DNA of 64,000 nucleotides from Globodera rostochiensis (Eukaryota; Nematoda; Chromadorea; Rhabditida; Heteroderidae), in NCBI GenBank assembly GCA_018350325.1, contig JAEVLN010000006.1:4206056-4270055 (forward strand). Reading direction: 5' to 3'. How positions within the stretch are numbered: position 1 is the stretch's first letter; the number at the start of each line of letters is the position of its first letter. The position numbers and the translations under genes are program-made. Below, piece after piece: positions 1 to 10,940 of the stretch. The notes under the pieces were generated by a model, which did no database searches, had not been told where the DNA came from, and saw only the letters and a list, made by a program, of their open reading frames with translations.

Positions 1-71
1 TATTTTTTCGGTATCGGTATTTTACCGAAATACCGATATCGAATACCGAAAAAACCCATTTGCCTAACCTA
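1..71. mobile_element. Right end of a hAT-like MITE, cut by the window edge
   Basis: Self-complementary cggtat/ataccg words run into an end resembling the inverted terminus of the complete element at 43988-44336 (both end with a CCCATTTGCC-like segment and a terminal CTA). Only the right end is present, so no target-site duplication can be tested. Confidence 0.45.
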
Positions 72-521
72 ATAGAAAAAGTAAAAAAAACAAAAAATGA
101 ATTATTTGAAATAAATAGTTCTTCTAGTTTAAAGTAAGGCGCAATACCCGCGTTTTTGATTTTCGATGCCCTTATTTTAGGAATTTTCATGGCACAACCT
201 GTTTTTATAAATGACTATTTTGGTGTTTTGTATAACTGACCCAAAAACTACAAAAAAATCCGCCAATATTTGCAAAATAAATAAAAAAATTCTGAACAAA
301 AATGCTCGGAGCACTTCTTTTGACGTCGCATGGGCCAAAATGCACACATTGCGACACGTGATTGTTTGTGAGTTGTTGCAATGAATTTCTCTCGTAAACA
401 TACGCACGCACGCGCGCACTTACGCATGCGCGCACACATTTATTGATTTTCTTGCTGAACGCAGTCATATCGTCAGACTTCTTCCTTTCCTTTCTTTTCA
501 TGCCATGATCTGATCAGAAAC
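72..521. other. Gene-free AT-rich stretch
   Basis: No supportable exon. It contains an alternating purine-pyrimidine run of CA/CG dinucleotides at about 395-440. Overlapping minus-strand frames here are shadows of that run. Confidence 0.5.
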
Positions 522-1097
522 GAACGGCACCCAACTCGTTCCCCACCAACTCGTTCCACCCCAACTCGTTCCCCACACCCAACTCGTTCCCTTTTACCCA
601 ACTCGTTCCCTTTTACCCAACTCGTTCCCCTCTATAAAAATGGCTTTAAACCCCTAAAAATTCTTCATAACTCGTGCGTAGAGCGTATCCGAGCTCCGTG
701 AGTGCCGTATGTCGAACCCCTACCCCGAATTCGAACAATTGGTCGAAAAAATTGGGTTTTTCGAAAAAAAATTTTTTTAAAAGTCGTTTAAAAGGTTCAA
801 AATGCATGTTAGAACGAACGGAAGATCGAACGAATATGCTTTTGAGAACGACTTTGTTATAAAAAATCGATTTTGAAACAAAAAAATTTTTTTGTCAAAA
901 AAATTGTTCGAATTCGGTTCCGGGGTTCGAAATTGGTCAAAATAGAGGTCAGATTCGAATTCTAGGCCTTCGAATACCCCTCAAAAAATTTTTTATCAAC
1001 TTTCGAATTTTTTTTATTTTTTTTGAGGGGAACGAGTTGGGGATGGGGAACGAGTTGGGGTGGAACGAGTTGGCGGGGAACGAGTCGTCCTTTTACC
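522..1097. mobile_element. Foldback element with 9-bp target-site duplication
   Basis: Left arm (about 529-640) repeats CCAACTCGTTCCCC; right arm (about 1027-1090) carries the inverse GGGGAACGAGTTGG. The 9-mer ATCAGAAAC flanks both ends (513-521 and 1098-1106). A 9-bp duplication with long inverted arms fits a Mutator-like MITE. The interior (about 900-975) carries a gttcgaattcgg...ggtcagattcg stretch shared with elements at 20190, 39490, 47570 and 52740. Confidence 0.6.
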
Positions 1098-1663
1098 ATC
1101 AGAAACATGGGCCAGATCATGGTCACAAATTGAATAAGCATGCCACAAATTTGCTCATCGACTTTCTCGTGCAAGAACAATACCATTTGAATTACAAAAA
1201 ATAGAATCACGAATTGGACCATATTTTTTGGCGGATTTCCACACTTGACATGTTTTGCCATATTTTAGAACCTTGTGAAAACTCCTTATTTGAGGGAAAA
1301 ATGAGAATTTTTTGAAAATAGTACTCATTGATTCGTACAATTTGAAGTTAAAATCTTCATTTGCCTCATCTACCCTCAAAAAATTTGCTTTTTTGAAAAT
1401 TTCTTAAGAAAATTGCCATAAAAATACAATATTTTTAAACTCTCGATGCCATAAGCCATATTTTCTCGAATGTGATCTGGCATCCGGTGTCATTTCTCTG
1501 TACTTTTCAAGTCTCGAACATCTCTAGTGAATGAATACCCCACGCCCCGAAATCACAGTTTGATTAGGCCTCACGTAATCAATAAAGCATAATAAATGAT
1601 TAATGCTAAAACAATCGGTAATAGCCTTCAACAACAAAAACAAAAATCGATCGTTTCCATTTT
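1098..1663. repeat. Dispersed repeat, no gene
   Basis: About 1200-1370 resembles 48400-48550 (tgccatatttt ... gagggaaaaatgagaatt ... ttgattcgtacaatttgaag), so this is a dispersed repeat rather than coding sequence. Confidence 0.4.
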
Positions 1664-2543
1664 CTAAATTCCATCATCTGCCATTTTGAATTTGAAGTTT
1701 GGTCCAAAGTTTGCTTCAATTTTGTTGCCAAGAAATCTGGCGGCAGGGGGAAGCAACGTAACGCATGGAAACAATTCGGCGACAGAATCGACAAACAAAC
1801 CGGTAGTTTCTGCAAAAAAAGGACGCAAATAAATAAGTTAAGAAAATAATTTAAAATGAAATTGGCCTTTAATTTCTTTCTCACCCAAACGCTGTCCATT
1901 TTTTGTGTAAATGATTTGGCGAGTTGCCAAATTGATACCGCATCCAATGATGTCACCTTGGCCAAATTTGGGCGTTCCTCTTCTGATGTAAGGACGTCCA
2001 AAGCTGTGGTAACATCCCTCAACCGCGTGACCCATAAAATAGCCACAGCTTGCGTATGCGTAAGTGCCTTCTTCAAATCCAACCCAAACGTCCAATGACA
2101 TTTGTTTGCTCGCGAGTCCAATGGAAAAAATGTTTCTAAATCATTTTTAAGTTCAAAAACATTTATTTATTTAACCTACGATCCTTCTATCCGTAAGATT
2201 TTCACTTCGTAATAGGAAATGCCGACATCCTTTTTTGGAATTGGCCGTTCGGCGAAGACAGAGCGACTCCCTGAAAATAAACTCAATTCAAAACATTTTT
2301 AATCAAATCATTAACAATAATCCACAACCCTTTCCAGTAAATAGGGCCACCAATCGTTTGGGTTCAAAGATTGTGAGGACGCCGTGACACGCCGTGGGAT
2401 CCCATCGATTCTGTTTCAAATGAAAGTGTTATGAAAATGTTTTTGTTCAAAAAAGTCTGGACCTTAAACTCCTCAATCTTTTGCTTCTGTTTTCGGGCGA
2501 GCACACCGCAATTTAATGCGATTGGACGGCACAGCAGAAGCAT
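1664..2543 (-). CDS. SPRY-domain protein, SPRYSEC/RBP-like
   Basis: Five exons on the minus strand: 2463-2543, 2329-2410, 2180-2270, 1885-2135, 1664-1809. All junctions keep phase and the total is 651 nt (216 aa). The SPRY domain starts with NRWDPTACH (about residue 28), continues through [11 protein letters not shown] and a core exon with [19 protein letters not shown] and [10 protein letters not shown], and ends in TTGLFVDS...[13 protein letters not shown]. The core exon has exactly the same length (251 nt) as that of the SPRYSEC gene at 36385, so the two are paralogues. The chosen start gives a short hydrophobic N-terminus ([12 protein letters not shown]) and a coiled-coil-like [10 protein letters not shown]; an in-frame start at 2648 is possible. 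Secretion is therefore uncertain. SPRYSEC proteins of cyst nematodes are largely host-targeted effectors that bind plant proteins, including NLR immune receptors. Confidence 0.82.
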
Positions 2544-2596
2544 TCGGCGGCCATACTGAAAGGGCAACGCGCAAAATACCTGAAATTTGTGTAAAA

Positions 2597-2631
2597 ATGC
2601 CATTTTTGGATTCGATTTGATTTGGTGGCAT
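2597..2631 (-). promoter_or_regulatory. Two ATGCCA/TGGCAT hexamers upstream of the SPRY gene
   Basis: ATGCCA at 2597-2602 and TGGCAT at 2626-2631, 54-88 bases upstream of the chosen start. The hexamer matches the dorsal-gland motif reported for Globodera effectors. Two copies could be chance. Confidence 0.35.
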
Positions 2632-2834
2632 TTATTTAAAAATGGCACACCTCACACTGCAATTCCAAAGGCAAACGCCGACGGCGTTTTATTTGCGATT
2701 CATTTTTATTGGAAGCGCCGCCGTTATTCGCCATAACAACAATTTGATGGTTTTGTATTGCTTTAATGAAAAAAAACAATCAAAATTTTCGTCGGTGTTG
2801 ATCGGACGAAAAGAGGAAGAATAAAAATTTTTAC

Positions 2835-3439
2835 TAGGGCTCGGAAAAATATGGATATAAAATCGTAAAATATGGCCATAAAATATGGACATAAATCTTC
2901 AAAATATGGACAAAACACCATAATATGGACATAAAAATTGAAAATATGGACATAAATTTTTCCAAATTCAATATAAAATTTCCCCAAATTCTTCAAATTC
3001 ATTCATCACTGGTTAAAATTGCTGATGAGATACATTTCCAAATTTAAAGTGTTTTGGCGACTTTTTTGACCTTTTGTGACTATTTTGGCATTTTTGACGA
3101 CTTTTTTGAACTTTTGTGATTATTTTGCGTTTTTTTTCAAAAAATTTCTTTAGAAAATGAATAAAATCAAAATTTTTCTTGCCACACAAATTTTTGCAAA
3201 ATGCCAAAATATGCAAATTTTTTGGCTTAAAATGCGAAATATGGATGAAAAATATGGGCATAAATGGAAAATATGGACGAAATATGGAAATATGGACATA
3301 AATCGCGAAATATGGAAAATATGGATATAAAAATCGGTCCTAGAAGCTTCAAACCAAGCTAAAAATGTGTTTTTCGTGCATTTCAGGGCATCCCCAGTTC
3401 GCAAAAAAAATATGGATTTCCATGACTTTCCGAGCCCTA
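2835..3439. mobile_element. hAT-like MITE, TAGGGCTCGGAAA ends
   Basis: Ends TAGGGCTCGGAAA and TTTCCGAGCCCTA are inverted copies. Flanks are ATTTTTAC (827-834 of the 2 kb block) and ATTATTAC (3440-3447), an 8-bp duplication with one mismatch. The interior is built from aatatggacataaa words, repeated at 21385-21600. Confidence 0.72.
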
Positions 3440-3785
3440 ATTATTACTTTGGGCAAATGTTGACCCAAAAACGGAGTGATGTGCACATTCGCTTTTGGGA
3501 ATAATCTCTTTTTTATCATAAATTTGAATGTTTTATTTGCTCCCAGCAAAATGTTGTGACCCCAGAGAATTGTGAGAAAGGAAAGTCAAAACTTTTGATT
3601 TGTGTTATGAATGAATGAATATGGCAATCAATTTTATGTATTTTTCTCTGGACGTCAACGCATTCTATCTCAAAATTGTTTGGCTTTTTCTTTAAAAATT
3701 CAAAAATTGATTAAACCTCCAGAATCTCTATTTAAACAATAAATTTATTTGAATAAAAAAATGCCATAAAATCGGGTGATATATT

Positions 3786-3892
3786 ATTTAAAGTTCGGCC
3801 CAAAGTTTGCTCTAATCTGACACCCGGGTCTCACAGAATAACACACATAAACAAATCACCGGCCAAATCGGCGACTAATAAATTGGTCGAGT
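3786..3892 (-). pseudogene. Relic of a SPRY last exon
   Basis: A tttcag acceptor precedes a frame reading STNLLVADLAGDLF, matching the last exon of the SPRY genes nearby. It then meets a TGA where the family has an acidic residue, and a one-base deletion shifts the part corresponding to [12 protein letters not shown]. No other SPRY exons lie around it, so it is a dead fragment. Confidence 0.7.
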
Positions 3893-4140
3893 CTGAAAAA
3901 TGAAAATAAATTATTTTTGGATTAAAAAAAGCGTACAATTTGGGGTTGATCAGGGCTTCCAGATGTGAGGTTGTTAGTCTTATTTCATGACTTTTTGATA
4001 GTCCGATGAGACAACATTTTAAAATGAGCCTCATTTTGTGGAGTTTGATTATTTTTTTCCCTTTTTGGTTCAAATTTTTAAATATAAACTAAAAACACTA
4101 TAACTTATGCCCCAATAGATTTGGAAATAGCAAAATTGCA

Positions 4141-4236
4141 CGCGTGGTGAAGTGGATTTCAAAAAATATTGGCATACTTGTATTTAAGTGCATTTTTTTG
4201 CTCTGAGCCAGGGTTCAAACCCGGTAGACTGCAAGG
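4141..4236 (+). repeat. tRNA-like (SINE-type) remnant
   Basis: An A-box-like TGGTGAAGTGG and, 60 bases on, a B-box-like GGGTTCAAACCCGG. No acceptor stem pairs across the ends and the middle is too long, so a decayed tRNA-derived SINE is more likely than a tRNA gene. Confidence 0.3.
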
Positions 4237-4409
4237 ATCAATTTTTAAGTTTGATAATTGGAAAAAAGTGATCTTAAAACTTGTTTTGAGCTAAGAAAAC
4301 TTAGCACTGAGTGGGGGAATTTGCTTCTGAGCTCTGTGCAAAAAATTAGGCAAATCCGTGTGTTTAATCAAAAATTCTTGTGTTCAAAGTGCGCGATGGT
4401 CAAAATATT

Positions 4410-4523
4410 TGTTAAAAAAGGTGAGAGAAAACGCCAAAAGAAGAGAATCGTTAGAGAAATAGAGGGAAAATGTTAAAAAAGGTGAGAGAAAACGCCAAAA
4501 GAAGAGAATGGTTAGAGAAATAG
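4410..4523. repeat. 57-bp tandem duplication
   Basis: The unit aaaaaggtgagagaaaacgc ... tagagggaaa occurs twice in tandem with a single substitution. The short plus-strand reading frame across it is not supported as coding. Confidence 0.6.
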
Positions 4524-5104
4524 AGGGAAAAGCGAGAGAGTACACTGACTGGTAATTTTGAATATTTGGCGTAATGTTTACCCGAATTATTTGTCAATTG
4601 ACTTTCGCTTTCATGACCTCAAACATCACCGATTTCTTATCAAAATATTGACCTTTTAAATGTTTCTGATAAATTAGGCTTATATTTTTTGCTCAAATAT
4701 TCACTGAATAAAAACAATTGCACAAGTTGAACCTCGTAACTTGACGCCCAAAACGGAAAAGAAATAAAATAAATATTTGTGGAGAAAATGTTTCTAAATC
4801 AGTTTTCATTCATCTCAGCTTTTGGATTGCGAACTCTTCGGCTGTTCTTCCGAAGGGTTGATGACGTAAAGATTATTTTTCCGGTTTCCTAAAGGGTTTT
4901 CACATGGAATTTAACAAATTAAAAATATTTAATAACGGTTGAAAAACTCGAAAAATCGAAATTCAAAGAAGGGCCAGGCCAAAATGTCGACCAATAATTT
5001 ATACACCGGGATCCGGATCATGAGCAAATCCCGGCTTGGCATCCCGAACTGGCCGGTCACTAATATTAACCCAAAATTGTGAGATAAACGGTTTTGATTA
5101 AAAT

Positions 5105-5525
5105 TTGGTGGGATGACATTTCATACAAAGCAAAAAACGACATTTCATATACTAACCCAGAATACGACATTTCATATACGCGTCATTTCATACACGCGAC
5201 ATTTCATACACTAAGCAAAAAACGACATTTCATATACTAACCCAGAATACGACATTTCATATACGCGTCATTTCATACACGCGACATTTCATACACTAAG
5301 CAAAAAAGGACATTTCATATACTAACCCAGAATACGACATTTCATATACGCGTCATTTCATACACGCGACATTTCATACACTAAGCAAAAAACGACATTT
5401 CATATACTAACCCAGAATACGACATTTCATATACGCGTCATTTCATACACGCGACATTTCATACACTAAGCAAAAAAGGACATTTCATATACTAACCCAG
5501 CGGCATTTCATATACAAGGAAATGT
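5105..5525. repeat. Tandem array of gacatttcata words, about 85-bp unit
   Basis: About four and a half copies of a roughly 85-bp unit made of four near-copies of acgacatttcatatac separated by short spacers. Confidence 0.85.
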
Positions 5526-5556
5526 CGCATGTATGAAATGTCGGCGCCCCAAAAAT

Positions 5557-5913
5557 TTAATGAGAGTTTTTTTTTTGTTCACCGGTCGCACGCGTGCCCT
5601 CTAAGGTCTGCCAGTCCGCTTTGTAAGCAAAATGGAAATTGTACGGCATTTGGGCGAGCAGCTCATGTCCAATACGCATCATTTTCGCCTTGTCCCAATG
5701 CGGACCACAATAGAAAATGATCACTCCCTGGAATTGTAAATCCAATCAAAACTGATCCAATAGTTAATTTGCAAGTGATCGAACAATTTTCAGATCACAA
5801 AAATCTTTAAGCCTAAAAGCAGGCATGTGATTTAGGTAGTTACGTTTTTTTTGCCACCGGCTCGAGGATTATCGTATGCGGTGGAGACTTTCATGCTGTT
5901 GATGCCCTCCAAT
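5557..5913 (-). pseudogene. DUF1917/BLES03-like gene, copy A, lacking exon 1
   Basis: Two exons on the minus strand, 5844-5913 and 5557-5727, nearly identical to exons 2 and 3 of the intact copy at 10517-12661. They read SMKVSTAYDNPRAGG and GVIIFYCGPHWDKAKMMRIG. The duplication ends at 5968, so no equivalent of exon 1 (GKWMMFF block) exists upstream. The C-terminal residues also differ from copy B by a small indel. Probably non-functional unless a new 5' exon was recruited. Confidence 0.65.
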
Positions 5914-6038
5914 CTGCCAGCACTAAAAGTTATTGGACTTAAAAAAATTATGGCCTTTCCGAATCGGATATTTAAAATTGCATATTTTTGCATATTTTAG
6001 GGGTTTTCGGAAATAAATGCATATTTTGGGGTTTTGAG

Positions 6039-6194
6039 TAGAGACCGGAAACTTGGACCCAAAACCCAAAACCCAAAAATTTTTTGGTCATTTTTTGGGT
6101 TTTGCTCCAATCTGACCCAAAACCCAAAAATTTTTTGATCCAATTTTTTGTACAAAAAACTCAAAAAATTTTTGGGTTTTGGGTCCGGACTCTA
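6039..6194. mobile_element. hAT-like MITE, TAGAGACCGG ends, perfect 8-bp TSD
   Basis: Ends TAGAGACCGG and CCGGACTCTA. GTTTTGAG is duplicated exactly at 6031-6038 and 6195-6202. The core is made of aacccaaaa / ttttgggtt words that pair with each other. Confidence 0.85.
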
Positions 6195-6940
6195 GTTTTG
6201 AGCATATTTCGAGCATATTTTGGCATTTTTGACCAAAAATTTGCAAAAAATAAACCTAAAATCATGGGTTTTTGGCTGTTTTTGAAAAATAATTCATATT
6301 TTTAACGATAAGTTTTAGTCATTTTCGAAAAAATGCTTGAAGAATTGAACATTTTCATAAAAATAAGGGGACCAATCGCGGCACTGAAATGGCGCAGCGC
6401 TCGATTGGCTGGCGCAGAGATGGCCATCAAGCGATGAATTGGCCTGACAGTTAAAACCACCGCGATTTTTTCGATCTTTTTCAACTTTTCAAAAATACAA
6501 AAATAATACGTGAAAAGGCTTTAATCCTACTTAATTATACGTTAAATAAGAACAAAATTAAGTTTTAAACATATTAGGGTACTAAGAGTGCTATTTCTCG
6601 GTGCATATTTCGATATTTTTGGTGCATATTTCGGCATTTTTGGCATATTTTGGTGCATATTTGGCCATTTTGGTGCATATAAATCCGAGCCCTACTTATT
6701 ACATATGACATCTTAATTTGCAACAATGACTGCTTTATCGAACACACAATGCAAAAGGTTATTCAATTGCACAACAATAACAATTAGCAATTGAAAAAAG
6801 CGCTCGCCTTTCATCACTCAATCATTTCTTGTTTTGCCAACTAAAAAAAGGGTATATATATTTTTTAATTTCTAAATATTTTGTTAATACCCTGCAGATT
6901 TAGTTTCAAGAGTCAAATAAAATTGGTTTTTTTCTGCAAC
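6195..6940. other. Gene-free stretch with gcatattt words
   Basis: Recurring gcatatttcgg / ttggtgcatattt words, found again at 13060-13090, 20890-21060 and 38770-38830, suggest decayed dispersed elements. No exon recognised. Confidence 0.4.
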
Positions 6941-6942
6941 GG

Positions 6943-7261
6943 TTTTTACGCTTTGAGCGGGATTTGTGGTGGTATTGGCACTATGCGACGTGGTGGCGAC
7001 ATTTTCTGCAACAATTTTTATGTGCTTTGAAATGCAATGTTTTGAAATCTTTCTAAATTATGTAAAAAGGGGAACAAAAAATTTAAATATATATTTTGAA
7101 ATGCTAATTAATTGCAATTTTGTTTATTCTAAAATTAAAAAATTTAAGTAGAATTTATTTACCTGTTTTACTCTCTGTTTGACTGTTTTGTTGGGCTCCC
7201 TCTTGGCGTTGTGCGTTTTGACTACCGCCAGCAGCTGGGTCATGTTCTTTGACTGCGACAT
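6943..7261 (-). CDS. Possible small basic protein, two exons
   Basis: Minus-strand exon 7163-7261 starts MSQSKNMTQLLAVVKTH, is rich in K, R and Q, and ends at a good CAG|GTAAAT donor in phase 0. A ttgttgcag acceptor follows near 7007, giving a short proline-rich tail. A second reading frame in that exon is open for longer (TTSHSANTTTNPAQS) but does not fit the phase. No family recognised; transcript data are needed to decide whether this is a gene. Confidence 0.3.
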
Positions 7262-7967
7262 CTTTTGACTAGAGTCGGAAAAAATCATTTACAGAGTCGG
7301 GGGTCTGAACTCCCCCCCCCCCCACAAAGCCCCCACCTCCCACCACTAAACCATAACCGAACCCCACTCTTAGGGGTGCATTTTTATCCCGGTTAATCCC
7401 GACCCTACCGGGATCGAGATTGGGATTTCGACTTTTCAAAAACCGGGAGCGGGATCGGGATTACGATTTTTTGAAAACCGAGACCGGGATCAGGATTACA
7501 AAAACCGGGATAATCCCGACCGATCCCGGCGAGGACATGCATAAAATCCAAAAATTAACTCCTAAAAACCAATAAACGCACGAAGACAAAAACTTTTTTA
7601 GTCAAATTTGAGGGATTTTTTAATTGTAAAAGTTGTTTAAAAAAACTTCGGATTCGAGCTTCGAGTTTCGAGTCTCGCGAAATTTCGGGTATTTTGGGGC
7701 TTCGAGTTTCGGGTTCGGGGAAAAAATTTGGTTCGTTTCGATTTGGGTAGTGCGCCGAGCTTCGCCCAGTCCTGATCCCGATCCCGTCCTACTGTACTTT
7801 TGACTTGCTGTATCCGCATTCTGCTCCACTTGTTGCCATCAGAAGCACAAAAGTGGCCAAAAGAAGCACACAAAACTGCATTTTGTGTTAAAATGCCCAA
7901 ATTCACTAAAAAGTTTTTAAATTTAATGCTCGATTATTCCAACGGCAGTTGCAACAACAAAAAAAGA

Positions 7968-8977
7968 CAGGCATGGACACGGTTATGAATTTCCTTAACC
8001 GTAACCGCCCGTCCTCAAACACTTGAAACGTTAACCGTCCGTAACCGCCCGTCTTAAAAATCTCATAACCGTTAACCGCCCGTAACCGCCCGTCCTCAAA
8101 ATCTCATAACCGTTAACCGCCCGCGGTTATCCGCGGTTAACCGCATTATTTAAAAATCAATAAAGTTTTCCAGATTTTGAACAATCGATTTTTCAAAACT
8201 ATTTTTTTCCGATCGTGATGTGGCGTCCTTCTAAAATTAAATCAAAATTGATGTGTATTGAACTTAACAAGTGATTTTTATCAGATTTTGTCAATGAATA
8301 AAATTTTTAAATCTTTTTCTAACACTTTCATGATTAAAATCTAACAAAGCGCGACCGATCAGCGAAATTTTTTTCTGTGTTTTTTGCGCATTAGATTTAT
8401 AAAATATTTTTTGGGCGGTGTGGGGGTTCGGCGGTGCCGATAGGCGCCGCCGAGAGAAAAAATTGAATATTTACCGACTTATGCTAAGAAAAATTGTCAA
8501 ATTTAGGTGATTGAACGTTTTAAAATGCACTAATTATTTATGTAAACACTTAGAATTTTACTTTTTATAGCTAAAATTTTTGTAAAAAATTGTAAGAATA
8601 CTAAAAAGAAGGGATATTAAAATATAAATAAAACGATTACAGCGGGTTGGGCTAGAACCTAGAACAAATAAAATCAATCGGAGAGTTTCACCACTAAGCC
8701 ATCGGATCGATAAAGTAATTTGGTGAAATGTGAATAAAAGTCAAAGAAATTATAAGGCAAATCATCTCAATCCTCAGCAGCCAAAAAATAACGGATACGA
8801 CGGCTAACCGCGGTTTTAGAGGTCATAACCGTTAACCGACCGTAACCGCCCGCCCTCAAAATCTCATAACCGTTAACCGCCCGTAACCGCGACCTTTTAA
8901 ATTCCATAACCGTTAACCGCGGGTAACCGCGGTTAACCGCGGATAACCGCGGTTACGGGTAACCGTGTCCATGCCTG
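7968..8977. mobile_element. hAT-like MITE, CAGGCATGGACACGGTTA ends, perfect 8-bp TSD
   Basis: Ends CAGGCATGGACACGGTTA and its exact inverse. AAAAAAGA is duplicated at 7960-7967 and 8978-8985. Both flanks of the core are arrays of ccgtaaccgcccg and its complement, so the element can fold into a long hairpin. It also contains a GC-rich hairpin (8430-8452) and a tRNA-like remnant on the minus strand (about 8650-8705). Confidence 0.88.
8430..8452 (+). repeat. GC-rich hairpin repeat, ggcggtgccgataggcgccg core
   Basis: A 9-bp stem (GGCGGTGCC / GGCGCCGCC, one G.T wobble) around a GATA loop. Same core at 24630-24652, 24713-24736, 63092-63114 and, with changes, at 12861-12886, 19013-19038, 24483-24503 and 28984-29010. 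Confidence 0.85.
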
Positions 8978-9599
8978 AAAAAAGATGATAAAAGTGAATA
9001 AAATGCAAATATAAAGAAAAAATGGAATTGTGTGATTTTAAACAAATAATATCGCGCTTTTACACACAATTGTATGCACTTTTGTTAGCACTTTTGGCAT
9101 TGTGCCATTATTATAAGAAATAAAATAAATTTCTTTTAATAAAATAGAAAGTCACTCTTTTGCCCTTTAATATCAGCTTTATGTATATGTCGACATTATT
9201 GAATAATGCTAATATTCAAATAATACTAAATATATGCCTATACAAATGGTGCATTTATAAAATTTTGATCAATTTAAAATTCCTTTAAAAAATCTCAAAA
9301 TTAAATACTTTAAAAGGGGATAAAAAACGGCTACCTTTTTGGCCTTAGAAGTCTAAGTCTTAGATACACAAAAAACAGATTCAGCGACAGAGAACTCAAG
9401 GTCAGCCTGCGCAAAAATAAGGAATAATTTAAAAACATCCAAAAAAATGATCAGAAAATTTTTATAAAATCAAATTTTTGAGATATCAAAATTTTCCGGA
9501 CATTGAAACCCGGATTCCGTCCCGATTTCGGCTACCGATTTTGAAAAGTCGAGATCCCAATCTTGATCCCGGTAGGGCAGAGATAAAAATACAAATTAA

Positions 9600-10940
9600 A
9601 TTTTTCTATTAAATTTTGAATATTTGGCGTATGTTTACCTAAAATTTCTGAATTGACTTTCGCTTTCATGACCTCAAACATTCCTGATTTCTTATTCAAA
9701 ATTGACCTTTTAAATGTTTCTGATGAATTTAGCTATTTATTTTTTTCTTCTACTTTTTTGTATTTTTTCTCAAATATTCAATGAATAAAAACAATTGCAC
9801 AAGTTGAACCTCGTGACTTAAAAAACCAACACGGAAAAGTAAATATTTGTGAAGAAAATCTTCAAAATCAGATCAGTTTTCATTCGTCTCAGCTTTTGGA
9901 TTGCGATCTCTTCGGCTAGGGGTTGATGACGTAAAGATGATTTTTTCTGTTTCCTAAAAGGGTTCACATGGTAATTTAAAAAATTATATATTTAATAACG
10001 GTTGAAAACTCGAAAAATCGGGATTCAAAGAAAGGGCCAGCCCAAAATCTCGATTAATAATTTATAAACAAATTCACCGGGTTACGGATCATGAGCAAAT
10101 CCCGGCTCGGCATCCCGAACTGGCCGGTAATATTAACACAAAATGGTAAAATTGAAGGATACTTGTACCTCACCAAATCCCATAAATTATATATCAATCG
10201 ACTCCACTCTAAGCCTAACACAAGATTCCGTAAAAATTTTGGCGGAAACCACTTTGAAGCAAGTTATGAACCTGGGACTGAAGTGTCTTTTCCAGAGGGG
10301 ACTCAGATGTCCACTGATTAAAAATGGGAAAAATCACTCATATAGGCTTACAAAAAATTACGCACTTGTTGATAGAAAATAAAAATTGAGATTTAAAGCG
10401 GTTTTTGAACCGGTTTAAAAAATTGAAAATTAAGGAAAAAAATCCCTTCGATCGACAAATTCGTAATTTTTGAAGCCTACAATTTTTCCCCCAAAATTGT
10501 GAGATAAACGGTTTGATCAAAAATTTAATGAGGGAGCCTTTTTTTGTTCACCGGTCGCACGCGTGCCCTCTAAGGTCTGCCAGTCCGCTTTGTAAGCAAA
10601 ATGGAAATTGTACGGCATTTGGGCGAGCAGCTCATGTCCAATACGCATCATTTTTGCCTTGTCCCAATGCGGACCACAATAGAAAATGATCACTCCCTGG
10701 AATTGAAAAATCCAATCAAAACTGATCCAATAGTTAATTTGAAAGTGATCGAACAATTTTCAGATCACAAAAATCTTTAAGCCTAAAAGCCAGGCATGTG
10801 ATTTAGGTAGTTACGTTTTTTTTGCCACCGGCTCGAGGATTATCGTATGCGGTGGAGACTTTCATGCTGTTGATGCCCTCCAATCTGCCAGCACTAAAAA
10901 TTTATTGGACTTGAAGAAATTATGGCCTTTCCGAATCGGA
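9600..10940. repeat. Segmental duplication, copy B
   Basis: Partner of 4560-5967. It contains an additional 10135-10495 segment not in copy A and the last two exons of the DUF1917-like gene. Confidence 0.75.

Larger units (their letters stand above)
4560..5967. repeat. Segmental duplication, copy A
   Basis: Corresponds to 9600-10940 (copy B): shared stretches include 4560-5090 with 9600-10135 and 5540-5967 with 10530-10945. Copy A lacks the 360 bases at 10135-10495 and instead holds the tandem array at 5105-5520. Homology breaks abruptly at 5968, which removes the first exon of the gene it carries. Confidence 0.75.
7372..9592. repeat. Large inverted-repeat pair around a nested MITE
   Basis: The stretch at 7396-7470 (taccgggatcgagattggga and onwards) reappears inverted at 9510-9592. 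The outer ends have decayed, so no clear target-site duplication is seen. The space between holds the complete 1-kb MITE at 7968-8977. Confidence 0.5.

Noticed and set aside
10091..10321. 76-codon plus frame MSKSRLGIPNWPV...
   Set aside because: Copy A of the same duplication lacks most of it, there is no domain, and no splice partner is seen. Cannot be excluded but not supported.
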